This document shows, piece by piece, positions 1 to 8,277 of a stretch of DNA of 39,234 nt. Where the stretch lies: the NCBI GenBank assembly GCA_902805555.1, contig CADCSY010000127.1, forward strand, positions 1 to 39,234, given 5' to 3'. The notes beneath the pieces are model-generated. The model had not been told where the DNA came from. It ran no database searches and saw only the letters and a program-made list of their open reading frames with translations. This DNA comes from an uncultured Acidimicrobiales bacterium (GTDB lineage Bacteria; Actinomycetota; Acidimicrobiia; Acidimicrobiales; CADCSY01). A program made the position numbers and the translations under genes. The number at the start of each line of letters is the position of its first letter. Position 1 is the stretch's first letter.

Positions 1-893
1 GGACGTTCTGGCCTGGCACCGTCGTGTTGGCGGCGACGGCGGGGCCGTTGGCACTGATGGTGCCGGTCGCGTCCACCGGTCGGTGCAGCCGGAACGCGTA
101 GCTCCCGGTGCCCGTCCCCCCCTGACCTCCGACGGTCAGCGTGCCCCTCCCCGCTCGTGGTGGGGGTCCGCTCCCAGTCGTTGCAGATGCGGGTCGGGGT
201 GAACCCGGTCCCGATGGGCGCGGCCAGCGACCAGATGATGTCGGGGCCGGGGCAGTCGACCGAGGTGTCCAGGAAGAAGCGGACGCCGGCCGGGAGGTCG
301 TTCGTGAACGTGTCCAGGTTGGACGTGGTGTCGGTCGTGCCGCTCATGATCTCGCAGTCGGAGGCGGCGTCGGTGCCGGTCCCGACCGCGCACGTGTCGG
401 TGCCGCCTGCGCCGGCGAGCGTGTCGTTCCCGCCTCCGCCCGAGAGGGTGTTGTCGGCGGGGTTCCCCGTCAGGGTGTCGCCGGCGGCGGTGCCGCTCAG
501 GCCCTCGAGGGCGAGCAGGGTGTCGGTGCCCTCGCCGGTGGCGGTGCCGGTCGACAGGTTCGCGTTGACGGCGCCGGCGGTGAGTCCCGTCCAGGTGCCC
601 GTGTCGAAGCCATCGCCTCCGGAGAGGACGTCGTTGCCGGCGCCGCCGGAGAGGACGTCGTTGCCGCCGACGTCGCAGACGACGTCGTCGCCACCGAGGC
701 CGTTGATGGTGTCGTTGCCTCCGAGGCCGACGATGACGTCGACGCCCGAGGTGCCGTTGATGAGGTCGTCGCCGGAGGTCCCGACGATGGTGGCCGTGCG
801 CCCCTCGCAGGTCTGCGGCGGCGGGGGCTCGCACGCCGTCAGCAGTGCGGCGGCGAGCAGCGGGGGGGCGAGTCGGACGGCGAACCTGTTCAC
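1..893 (-). CDS. RTX-repeat (hemolysin-type calcium-binding) lipoprotein, 3' end outside window, apparent frameshift
   Basis: A GTG start at 893 is preceded by a good ribosome-binding site (GAAGGAG, 6 nt spacing). An in-frame ATG at 938 has none. The N-terminus is a lipoprotein signal: a hydrophobic run followed by lipobox LTAC, with the lipidated Cys at residue 21. Residues of about 35-170 are glycine- and aspartate-rich nonapeptides of the GGxGNDxLx type (for example GGAGNDVLSGG), the calcium-binding beta-roll repeats of RTX proteins. Past the repeats is a Cys-containing segment (DCPGPDIIW, RICNDWE) and then a beta-domain with a GSYAFRL motif. That last domain reads only in a frame shifted by one base, near positions 144-160. 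Both frames stay open to the window edge. Likely an exported, calcium-stabilised surface lipoprotein of unknown role. The class is confident; whether the gene is intact is not. Confidence 0.7.
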   Translation of the reverse strand, partial: MNRFAVRLAPPLLAAALLTACEPPPPQTCEGRTATIVGTSGDDLINGTSGVDVIVGLGGNDTINGLGGDDVVCDVGGNDVLSGGAGNDVLSGGDGFDTGTWTGLTAGAVNANLSTGTATGEGTDTLLALEGLSGTAAGDTLTGNPADNTLSGGGGNDTLAGAGGTDTCAVGTGTDAASDCEIMSGTTDTTSNLDTFTNDLPAGVRFFLDTSVDCPGPDIIWSLAAPIGTGFTPTRICNDWERTPTTSGEGHADRRRSGGDGHRELRVPAAPTGGRDRHHQCQRPRRRRQHDGARPER

Positions 894-1083
894 GGCGGGC
901 TCCTTCGGGGCGGCGGTGGTGGTCGGGCTCGCTGCCATCGTCAGTCACCGCGCTTGAAGCCCACTTGTGGCTCACTTGACGCGACCTCGACGACCACTCC
1001 CGGCGCCTGGCCGCCCTCTCTGCCCTGCCGCCGGTCGGGGGACCCCACGCCGGAGGTGGTGGCGACCGGGAGGCGGTGGAGGC

Positions 1084-2634
1084 TCAGCCGGTTGCGAGCA
1101 CCGCGAAGGGCACCCGGGAGCCATCCGCAAGCTCGACGAGCACCTCGAGGTGGCGGTCTCCCGTCCCGTCGCCGAGAACGGCGCCGGCGGCGAAGCCCGA
1201 CCGCGCCGCATGGGCCACGAGTGGGAACGCCTCCGCCACGTCTCGACGCTCCACCTCGACGGCGACGGTGGCGATGAGCCGCCCGGCCTCGGGGTCCCGG
1301 ACGACCACTCGCCTGGCCGGCCCTGCCACGGGGAGCACCCAGCCGACGATCCACACGGTCCGGGTGACCTCGAGGCCGACGGCCGGCGCCTCGACGTTGG
1401 CGCCGACGAGGCCGGGCGCATGCGGCACGAGCGTCGCCTCGGTCAGGGTTCGGACCACCGGCTGCGTCGTCGGCAGCTCGTACAGGGCGAACGACTGGTC
1501 GATGCTGAGGCACGCGAGGCCGTCGGCGTAGGCCCAGAGCCCGGGACGACCCGGCCGTGCGTCCCGGGGCTCGGTCACGACGAGGTAGCCGGCGACCTGC
1601 TCGCCGGCCGGGAGCGCCGGCAGGGACCCGAAGTGCTGGTCGACGCTGCGATGGCTGGTGACCGCAGCCGCCCGCAGGCCGTCGAGCTGCTCGGCTGCCT
1701 CGGCGTCGACGGAGCTGACGTGGACGACGCTGCGGCCGTTGAGGTACCACGGCGTCGGCAGCTCGGGCCCGGCGATCGCGACCGGACGGTCGTGGGGCAC
1801 GCCGGCCTCCTCCACGGCCGTCTCCACCGCACACCGGAGGAGGCCCCTGGTGACCGCCGTCTGCACCTCGGAGGGCAGCAGGCGGGCGATGCGCCGGTAC
1901 ACGACGCGCTCGTCGGCCAGCTGTGCCAGCCGCCCTGTCGCCGACCAGATGCCGGCATCGTGCACGCGGTAGGTCGCGTCGAGACCGTCGAGGCGGACGA
2001 TGGGCCCCCGCTGGGCCAGGAGCATGAGCAGCAACCAGTCGATGCTCACGACCCGCTCCCAGGCGCTGCCGGCGATGGCTTCGACCCAGCGGCGCACGTC
2101 GTCCGCCTGGATGTGCCGGTACATCAGCGTCAACGTGGGCACGACGTCGCGGACGACGACGTCGGCGAGGGTGAGGGAGGGCTGCCGGAGATCGGCCAGG
2201 GCCCGCCGTGGGGGCAGTGACCCGTCCTCGTAGACGACCGTCGCGTCGTGGAAGCAGCCCGACGCGCTCTCGTCAGCGTCGAGGAAGGCTGCCTGGCGAG
2301 CGAGCTTGTCGGTGCTCGTCCAGGTGTCGTCGCCGTCGAGCAGCGCCACGTAGTCACCGCGCACCTCGCGGAGGGCGGCGAGGAACATCGCGTTGGCACC
2401 CAGGTTCTGCGCCGGGCGAATGACACGGACCACGTCCGGGTGCCGGTCACGGAACGACGCCGCCAAGCGTCCCGTCCCGTCGGTCGAGGCGTCGTCGGCG
2501 ACCAGCACCTCGTACGGCTCATCAGTGCGCTGCGCCAGCGCGCTCTCCAGCGCCTCTCCCAGGTACCGCTCGTGGTTGTACGTGGTGACGAGCGCGGTGA
2601 TCCTCGGGCGCGCAGCCGGCTCCGGCGCCGTCAC
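1084..2634 (-). CDS. Family 2 glycosyltransferase with C-terminal GW-type beta module
   Basis: This 516-aa protein starts with a GTG that overlaps the stop of the upstream aminotransferase gene (GTGA). Residues 11-130 are a GT2 GT-A domain: ITALVTTYNH, ADDASTDGT and a metal-binding DGDD at about 100-103. It should transfer a sugar from a nucleotide-activated donor at the inner face of the membrane; donor and acceptor cannot be read. Residues 140-400 resemble no domain I know. Residues 410-516 form a beta-rich module (VGW, then a RRDVAEAFP segment, then SGF) that also occurs N-terminally in the two GT2 proteins upstream in the operon. It is the last gene of the six-gene overlapping minus-strand operon. 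The 190 bases between it and the RTX lipoprotein gene show nothing recognisable. Confidence 0.85.
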   Translation of the reverse strand: MTAPEPAARPRITALVTTYNHERYLGEALESALAQRTDEPYEVLVADDASTDGTGRLAASFRDRHPDVVRVIRPAQNLGANAMFLAALREVRGDYVALLDGDDTWTSTDKLARQAAFLDADESASGCFHDATVVYEDGSLPPRRALADLRQPSLTLADVVVRDVVPTLTLMYRHIQADDVRRWVEAIAGSAWERVVSIDWLLLMLLAQRGPIVRLDGLDATYRVHDAGIWSATGRLAQLADERVVYRRIARLLPSEVQTAVTRGLLRCAVETAVEEAGVPHDRPVAIAGPELPTPWYLNGRSVVHVSSVDAEAAEQLDGLRAAAVTSHRSVDQHFGSLPALPAGEQVAGYLVVTEPRDARPGRPGLWAYADGLACLSIDQSFALYELPTTQPVVRTLTEATLVPHAPGLVGANVEAPAVGLEVTRTVWIVGWVLPVAGPARRVVVRDPEAGRLIATVAVEVERRDVAEAFPLVAHAARSGFAAGAVLGDGTGDRHLEVLVELADGSRVPFAVLATG

Positions 2635-3833
2635 CGCGCCACCGTGGCCAGCTGGGCGCGCACCTCGTCGGGGTGCTCGAGAGCGCAGCGGACCACCTCG
2701 CAGATGCGGTCGATGGCGGGAGTCGACGTCGCCGTCCCCGTCGGCAGCACCAGCACCCGGTCGAGCACCTGCTCCGTCACCGGCAGGGGCACGGGCGACG
2801 AACGCGGGTCGTCGCGGTAGGGCGGGACCCGGTGACAGCCCGGGAAGAAGTACCGGCGCGCCAGCACGTTCTCGGCGCGGAGCACCGCCAAGAGCTCGTC
2901 GCGGCTGAGGCCCGCCTCGTCCTCCACCTCGATGACGACGTACGGGCGGGTCGGTGTGGCGCGGCTGTCCGGGTCCCGCAGCGTGACGCCCCTCCCGCCT
3001 GCGAGACCGACGCGGTAGTGCTCGTGGTTCGTCCGGTGGGCGTGGACGAAGTGGTCCAGGGCGTCGAGCGAGACCAGCCCCATGGCTGCGCTCACCTCCG
3101 ACATCTTGGCGTTGATCCCGAGGCCGGAGATCTCGTCCTCCCCGGCGAAGCCGAAGTTGCGGGCCTCGGCGAGCGCCGCTGCCAGCCGTGCGTCGTTCGT
3201 GGCGACCGCTCCACCCTCGAAGGCGTTGCAGAGCTTGGTGGCGTGGAAGCTGAAGACCTCTGCCTCGCCTGAGGATCCGACCGGGCGACCACCGGCGATG
3301 CTGCCGAGTGCGTGCGCCGCGTCGAACACCAGGGCGCACGACCGCTCCGCGGTGAGCCGGGTGAGGCCGTCGACGTCGCAGGGGGTGCCCCACAGGTGCA
3401 CGCCGAGCACCGCCGACGTCTCGGACGAGCAGGCGGCAGCGGCACTGGCCGGGGACAGCGTCAGGGTGGCACGGTCGACGTCGGCGAACACCGGTGACAG
3501 CCCCTGCCAGCGCATGGCGTGGGGCGTCGCCACGAAGGTGAGCGCGGGCAGCACCACCTCACCCCGCAGACCGAGGCATGCAGCGAGGAGCATGAGGCCG
3601 GTGGTGGCGCTCGAGGTGGCGACGCAGTGCTCGACCTCCACCAGGTCGGCGACGCGCCGCTCGAACGCCTGGACGAACGGTCCGTCGTTCGTCAGCCAGC
3701 GGCGGTCGAGGGCGTCGTCGAGGAGCTCGTGGAGCCGCTGGCGGTCGCCGATGTTCGGCGCGCCCACGTGCAGCGGCGTCGTCGCCAGCGGGGCGCCGCC
3801 GAACAGCGCGAGGTCTCGCAGGGTCCTCGTCAC
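2631..3833 (-). CDS. DegT/DnrJ/EryC1/StrS-family sugar aminotransferase
   Basis: A 400-aa PLP-dependent enzyme of the family that converts nucleotide-activated keto-sugars to amino sugars, using glutamate or glutamine as amino donor. Visible features are the ATSSATTGL cofactor-phosphate region (about 72-80), the FDAAHALGS aspartate motif (about 170) and the Schiff-base lysine in FSFHATK (about Lys200), followed by the EGG motif. The FSFHATK...EGG form resembles enzymes acting on dTDP-4-keto-6-deoxyhexoses, but the exact substrate is inference. The GTG start overlaps the upstream methyltransferase stop (GTGA), and its own stop overlaps the next glycosyltransferase. With an acyltransferase and a methyltransferase in the same operon, it probably supplies an N-acylated or methylated amino sugar to the adjacent glycosyltransferases. 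Confidence 0.9.
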   Translation of the reverse strand: MTRTLRDLALFGGAPLATTPLHVGAPNIGDRQRLHELLDDALDRRWLTNDGPFVQAFERRVADLVEVEHCVATSSATTGLMLLAACLGLRGEVVLPALTFVATPHAMRWQGLSPVFADVDRATLTLSPASAAAACSSETSAVLGVHLWGTPCDVDGLTRLTAERSCALVFDAAHALGSIAGGRPVGSSGEAEVFSFHATKLCNAFEGGAVATNDARLAAALAEARNFGFAGEDEISGLGINAKMSEVSAAMGLVSLDALDHFVHAHRTNHEHYRVGLAGGRGVTLRDPDSRATPTRPYVVIEVEDEAGLSRDELLAVLRAENVLARRYFFPGCHRVPPYRDDPRSSPVPLPVTEQVLDRVLVLPTGTATSTPAIDRICEVVRCALEHPDEVRAQLATVAR

Positions 3834-4501
3834 CCCGTGAGCCGGGGCTCGCGGAAGACGTAGGTCGTGTACTCGTACAGGCCGTAGTCGTGCCTGATGG
3901 TGAAGTGGCGGCTCACCTCACGGGCCAGGAAGGTGGCGAGGTCGTCGAACGGCACGTGGAACAGGTCGTCGCGCTCCCACTCGACCTGCTTGGACATCAC
4001 GTTGAAGGCGATGCCGCGCCGCGCCTTCCCGAACGCGGCGGTGATCAGCGCCTTCGCGTAGTCGAACATCACGTCGTGGGGCACCTCGGCGCGCAGCGTC
4101 AGCAGGCCGTTCATCACGACGTAGTCGAAGGTCGGGAGCGCCTCGGGGTGCTCGAGGATGTCGACCTGGTGGAACGCGACGTCGGGGTGCTTCGCCCTGC
4201 TCTGCTCGAGGAACACGTCGGAGAGGTCGCACCCGCTGTACTCGATCCGGCCGCCACCGGTCCGCTGCATGTGCTCGTACAGGTGCGCCAGCCCACAACC
4301 GAGGTCGAGCAGCGTGGTCGGCCCATCGCGGTCGCCGTCGCCGTCGGGTTGGGCCCCGACCACACCCAGCATCGCCTCGTAGCGCCGCTCCGCCTCCTCC
4401 CTCGTCTTGGTCCAGCCCACGCCGAGGTGGCTGTCGCCGTGGCGGGCGAAGTACCCCTCGCACTCCTCGACCACGGCCTGCTGGGGGCGACGCTCGCTCA
4501 T
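3830..4501 (-). CDS. Class I SAM-dependent methyltransferase
   Basis: A 223-aa protein with a Rossmann methyltransferase fold. The SAM-binding motif I is LLDLGCGLAH (about residues 64-73), an acidic post-I residue follows in SGCDLSD, and the segment FDYVVMNGLLTLR corresponds to motif IV. The ATG start overlaps the upstream stop (ATGA). A longer reading of the same frame is only the out-of-frame shadow of the upstream gene. The position between an acyltransferase and a sugar aminotransferase suggests O- or N-methylation of a sugar or sugar-linked group. The methyl acceptor cannot be determined from sequence. Confidence 0.85.
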   Translation of the reverse strand: MSERRPQQAVVEECEGYFARHGDSHLGVGWTKTREEAERRYEAMLGVVGAQPDGDGDRDGPTTLLDLGCGLAHLYEHMQRTGGGRIEYSGCDLSDVFLEQSRAKHPDVAFHQVDILEHPEALPTFDYVVMNGLLTLRAEVPHDVMFDYAKALITAAFGKARRGIAFNVMSKQVEWERDDLFHVPFDDLATFLAREVSRHFTIRHDYGLYEYTTYVFREPRLTG

Positions 4502-5409
4502 GCCGAGACAGCCCGGTAGGGGGGGAAGTACGTGCTCCCCGTCAGCCCACGGGCTTCGGAGAGACGGTCGAACGCGGCTCGATCGAGCACCGAGCCGCAG
4601 AGGTGGGCCACGGCCTGGTCGTTGGACCACCCGCGCTTGAAGCGGGCGAGGCCCTGCTGGGGGTCGTCGTCGTCCCCTGCGACGCCGCCCAGGTCGACGA
4701 CCCGCACCTGGGAGGCCAGGTGGTCGGTCGATGCCGCCATCACGGCGTACGCAGCCCCGGTTGCGTACCCCTCGTCGTCCGTCGCTGCGAGGTGCAGGTG
4801 CGCAGCGTCGCCGTGCAGGTACCAGAGCGCCATCGAGAGGCAGCGGTCGCGCCGGACCGCCCGCACGGCGATGCAGCCGGGCACCTCGAGCTGGGCCCGC
4901 AGGCTGTCGTCGGGCAGGTCGGCGAAGCCCGTGATGGCTCGGCGACGGACGAGGTCGCGGTAGAGGCGCACCCAGTCGTCGGCGTGCGACATCGGTGATC
5001 TGACGACCTCGGCTCGCACCTCGCTGGCAACGGCCCGGAGCTTGCGGCGGTGGTGCTGCGACGGCCGGGGCGCACCGTCGGCGACGTGGATGACGTGGTG
5101 CGTCTTGTACGGCCGCACGACCTCGAAGACGCGTTCGAGCTGCTGGCGGGTCAGCGGTGCGAGCGGGTCCACCACCATCGTCACGCTCACGAGGTCGTCG
5201 AGTGACGCAAGGTCGTCCGCGAGCGCGCCCCACTTCGCGCAGGAGAACAGCGGGTACGGACCACGGCCGTCCCGCTCGACCTGCCCGGGGATCTTCGACA
5301 CCAGCAGCCATGCACCAGACGTCGACAGCGACACGACGTCGCCGAGGTGGCCGAGCGACCTGGCGTACGCCTCGCTCCGGTAGCCCGTGGCCGTCGCTGC
5401 GCCGCTCAC
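4498..5409 (-). CDS. FemAB/GNAT-like N-acyltransferase
   Basis: A 303-aa protein. The C-terminal half has the signature of the FemAB/Acetyltransf_6 acyltransferases: a beta strand reading RVVDLGGVAG, followed by GLARFKRGWS, the usual last motif of this group. An N-terminal domain with PGQVERDGRGPYPLFSCAK resembles the paired-GNAT architecture. These enzymes move an acyl group from acyl-CoA, or an aminoacyl group from aminoacyl-tRNA, to an amine. Start GTG overlaps the upstream glycosyltransferase stop (GTGA). Its place two genes from a sugar aminotransferase makes N-acylation of the new amino sugar the most economical role; that is inference. Confidence 0.7.
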   Translation of the reverse strand: MSGAATATGYRSEAYARSLGHLGDVVSLSTSGAWLLVSKIPGQVERDGRGPYPLFSCAKWGALADDLASLDDLVSVTMVVDPLAPLTRQQLERVFEVVRPYKTHHVIHVADGAPRPSQHHRRKLRAVASEVRAEVVRSPMSHADDWVRLYRDLVRRRAITGFADLPDDSLRAQLEVPGCIAVRAVRRDRCLSMALWYLHGDAAHLHLAATDDEGYATGAAYAVMAASTDHLASQVRVVDLGGVAGDDDDPQQGLARFKRGWSNDQAVAHLCGSVLDRAAFDRLSEARGLTGSTYFPPYRAVSA

Positions 5410-6701
5410 GAGCCCGGCTCGACCAGGCGGCGGATCGCAGCGGGGTCCTTGCGAGCGAGGAGCCACGCCCGCCCTGCGGCAGCCCGGGCGTCCCCGGTCG
5501 TCATCGCTCGCCTGATCTCCTCCACGATGGCCGGACCGTGGAAGGCGCGCGACCGTGCCCTCCCGGCGGCCACCGCCTGCCTTCCGCCGGGCACGTCTCG
5601 TGCGGCCGGCGTGTGCCGGTGCAGCACAGCGAGCTCGGCCTCGAGGATCCGAGCGGGATCGTTCGTCATGTTGTCGGCGTGGCGGCGGTACTCGAGCACC
5701 GTGCGGCCGTGGCACCGCACCGGCAGCTGCTGCGTCACCGTGAGGTACATGTCCCAGTCAGCGCTGGCATCGACGGACGGGTCGAAGCCCCGACCGCCGT
5801 CGAAGATCGCCCGCCGGAACATCACCGATCCAGGGATGATGGTGCACATCTCGAGCAGTGGCAGGAAGGGCTCGTCGCTGCACAGCTGCTCCGGCGTGAA
5901 GAGCGGTGAGCCGTCGGCTTCGATGAAGCGGCTGCGGCCGTAGACGAAGGCAGCCGTGGGGTCGGCCCGGAGGCAGTCGAGCCCAACCTGGACCGCGTCT
6001 GGCAGCAGCCGGTCGTCGGCGTCGAGGAAGACGAGGAGCGAGCCGAGGGTGTGGCGGATCCCGGTGTTGCGGGCGCCGGCCAAGCCGGCGTTCTCCTGCC
6101 GCGCGCACCGCACCCCCTCGTACGAGCGGGCGATGGCTTCGGTGTTGTCGTCGGAGCCGTCGTCGACGACGACCACCTCGACGTGGGGGTAGGTCTGCGC
6201 CAGCACGCTCCCGATGGCCTGACGCAGGAAGTGGGCCTGGTTGTAGCAGGGCACCACGACGGACACGAGGGGCGGGGAGGTGGCCACGACGGGGTCGTCC
6301 CGCCAGGAACGGCGGCCGATGACCGTGCCCACCTCGGTGACCTCGCCGTCCTCGAGGACGGCACGGATGCCGAGGCGCATCTCGCCGAGGGGACGGGTGA
6401 AGGCGAGCGTCGCCTCGTAACCGGACGTCACCGCCCACGGGACCTCCGGGAGCGCGTCGGCCACGTCCGGCCGGTGGATGCTCGGGCGCACCCGTGCCAC
6501 CACGGCTGTCCCGTCAGTGATCTCCACGGCGGCCGCCGGCGCCTGCTCCCCGACGACCCAACCGATGACGTGCACTGCGCCCGCATCCACCCACACGCCC
6601 GGAAGGGGTGCGTCGACTGCAGAGCCGAGCACCCCGGGAACCCGGACCCCCGCCTGCGCCGGTTGGATGGTGAAGAGGTCGTTCAGGCGCCGCCGGTTCA
6701 T
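5406..6701 (-). CDS. Family 2 glycosyltransferase with N-terminal GW-type beta module
   Basis: A 431-aa protein with ATG start overlapping the preceding stop (ATGA). Residues 18-130 form the beta-rich GW module (VHVIGWVVG, then HRPDVADALP, then TSGY). Residues from about 145 form a GT2 domain: VSVVVPCYNQ, VVVVDDGSDDNT, ARNTGIRH and the metal-binding DADD at 227-230. A later aspartate in DASADWDMYL fits the catalytic ED/D position, and VLEYRRHADNMT closes the domain. Cytoplasmic, probably membrane-associated; transfers a sugar during glycan assembly. The domain order is the reverse of that in the glycosyltransferase at 1084-2634. Confidence 0.87.
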   Translation of the reverse strand: MNRRRLNDLFTIQPAQAGVRVPGVLGSAVDAPLPGVWVDAGAVHVIGWVVGEQAPAAAVEITDGTAVVARVRPSIHRPDVADALPEVPWAVTSGYEATLAFTRPLGEMRLGIRAVLEDGEVTEVGTVIGRRSWRDDPVVATSPPLVSVVVPCYNQAHFLRQAIGSVLAQTYPHVEVVVVDDGSDDNTEAIARSYEGVRCARQENAGLAGARNTGIRHTLGSLLVFLDADDRLLPDAVQVGLDCLRADPTAAFVYGRSRFIEADGSPLFTPEQLCSDEPFLPLLEMCTIIPGSVMFRRAIFDGGRGFDPSVDASADWDMYLTVTQQLPVRCHGRTVLEYRRHADNMTNDPARILEAELAVLHRHTPAARDVPGGRQAVAAGRARSRAFHGPAIVEEIRRAMTTGDARAAAGRAWLLARKDPAAIRRLVEPGS

Positions 6702-8008
6702 GGCGTGCGGCTCAGGGTCGCCGCCTGCGCGAGCAGTCGCGCCGCCTCCTGCGGTCGACGCCACGCGAAGGGCGCCAGCCCCGGCAGCGCCGAGGGCCAG
6801 CGACGCTCGGTCATGGCGATGGCGAGGCTGCGCGCGACGGCGGCTCCGTAGTACCCGCGCCAGAACCGGCGGCCCTGCCGCCACGCGTCGCGCAGGCGAG
6901 GCTCCTGCGCCACATGCGGCCACTGTAGGTCCAGTGCCTGCAGGACCTGCTCGAGCATCAGGAGCGGGTCCGTGCTCATGGTGCCTGCGTGGCGGCGGTA
7001 CTCGACCACGACCTGACCGTGGCGGTGGACGCGCGAGGCACGCACCACGCGCAGGTTGAGCTCGTAGTCCTCGGCTGCCGAGAGCGACTCGTCGAACCAG
7101 CCGACGGCGTCGAGGATCTCGCGGCGGTACACGCCAGTCGGCTGTCCCCCGGTCCAGTTCGTCTTGAGCAGGGCCTCGTACGGCTCACCTTCCAGTCGGG
7201 CGAGCGACGGCGTCGGCAGCGGGTGGCCCGTCACGTCCACCTCCTGGTACCAGCCGAACGCAGCGCTGTGGCCGGGCCGCGCCCGCAGCGCCGAGACCCC
7301 TGTCGCCACGGCCTCGGGCAGGAGGCGGTCGTCGGCGTCGAGGAACACGGCGTAGGCGCCGCTCGTTGCGGCAAGCCCCGTGTTCCGGGCGGCGGGCAGC
7401 CCCCCGTTGGCCCGGGCCACCACGCGGATGCCCGGGAACCTGGCGGCGACCGCGCTGGTGTTGTCGGTCGAGCCGTCGTCGACGACCACGACCTCGACGT
7501 GGGGGTGCGTCTGGGTCAGGGCGCTCTCGATGGCCTCGCCGAGGAACTCCGCCTGGTTGAAGCAGGGGATGACGATCGAGACGAGCTCGGTCGATGGGCC
7601 CGGGCGGGGCGCGAGGGTGATCGTGCCGATCACGGGGCCGGTCGTGCCACGGGCCACGGCCTGCACCTGGAGGCGGACCAGCCCCTGCTGGGTCCCGGCC
7701 AGGAACGTCCCGCGGAACCCGTAGCGGGGCGCACCTTCGCCGCCGGGGAACGCAGCGTCGATGTCGGGGCGCTCGACGTCGACGGGCAGGCGCAGCACCC
7801 GGCCACCGCGCCCGTCCACGATCTCGATCGCGGTCGCCGCCGGGTCGGCGGTGACCCAACCCCCCACGGTGATGCGGCGCGTGGCGGCATCGTCCTGCCA
7901 CGGCCGCTCGATGTTGGCCCGCAGATCGGCGCGACCCGGGGGCCTCTCGACGTGGACGTCGAAGGCGCGCCAGGGCTCTTCCTCTGGAGAGGTGCTCGCG
8001 GTCTGCAT
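6698..8008 (-). CDS. Family 2 glycosyltransferase with N-terminal GW-type beta module
   Basis: A 436-aa protein, first gene of the minus-strand six-gene operon. The start at 8008 is chosen because GGGAGAGG lies just upstream at a normal distance; an in-frame start 18 codons earlier (8062) lacks this. Residues 25-132 are the GW module (ITVGGWVT, VERPDIDAAFP, YGF). From about 143 comes a GT2 domain: VSIVIPCFNQ, VVVVDDGSTDNT, ARNTGLAA and DADD at 224-227, ending in VVEYRRHAGTMS. It is a close paralogue of the next gene (5406-6701) in both domain order and motifs, which suggests an old tandem duplication. Donor and acceptor are unknown. Confidence 0.87.
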   Translation of the reverse strand: MQTASTSPEEEPWRAFDVHVERPPGRADLRANIERPWQDDAATRRITVGGWVTADPAATAIEIVDGRGGRVLRLPVDVERPDIDAAFPGGEGAPRYGFRGTFLAGTQQGLVRLQVQAVARGTTGPVIGTITLAPRPGPSTELVSIVIPCFNQAEFLGEAIESALTQTHPHVEVVVVDDGSTDNTSAVAARFPGIRVVARANGGLPAARNTGLAATSGAYAVFLDADDRLLPEAVATGVSALRARPGHSAAFGWYQEVDVTGHPLPTPSLARLEGEPYEALLKTNWTGGQPTGVYRREILDAVGWFDESLSAAEDYELNLRVVRASRVHRHGQVVVEYRRHAGTMSTDPLLMLEQVLQALDLQWPHVAQEPRLRDAWRQGRRFWRGYYGAAVARSLAIAMTERRWPSALPGLAPFAWRRPQEAARLLAQAATLSRTP

Positions 8009-8190
8009 GATGGTCCTCTCCCTGTCGTCCACCCCGCCGGCGATCTTGAGGCCCTGCTGCATGCGAGCACAGGCCTACGGGAGCCGCCCCCGGGGCGCTG
8101 GGCGATGGGTCGTGGATCGTGTCACGAGCTCGCCGCTCCCGGCGGAGTCGCCCGTCGTCCCCTCACGTGCGAGCCTGCCACCGTCGGGCG

Positions 8191-8212
8191 GCTGTCGGGG
8201 TCGTTCGACAGC
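8191..8212. repeat. Inverted repeat in divergent intergenic region
   Basis: GCTGTCG (8191-8197) and CGACAGC (8206-8212) form a perfect 7-bp inverted repeat with an 8-nt centre. It lies in the 269-bp gap between two divergently transcribed genes, 183 bp before the minus-strand operon start and 66 bp before the GT61 start. A second, GC-only arm pair (GGGGCG at 8221-8226, CGCCCC at 8242-8247) follows. It could be a regulator binding site for both transcripts or a chance hairpin in GC-rich DNA. The rest of the gap shows nothing I can name. Confidence 0.3.
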
Positions 8213-8277
8213 GGCGAGCAGGGGCGGGCGCGATGGCGTGACGCCCCGGCCGGTGGTCCGAGACGGGGGGTCGAGCG

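Noticed and set aside
136-975. Minus-strand ORF of arginine/histidine-rich sequence over the RTX gene
   Set aside because: Out-of-frame shadow; the neighbouring frame has a signal peptide, lipobox and RTX repeats.
2631-3393. N-terminal extension of the GT2 gene at 1084 into the aminotransferase
   Set aside because: The extension is the shadow of the aminotransferase reading frame; the GTG at 2634 overlapping its stop is the natural start.
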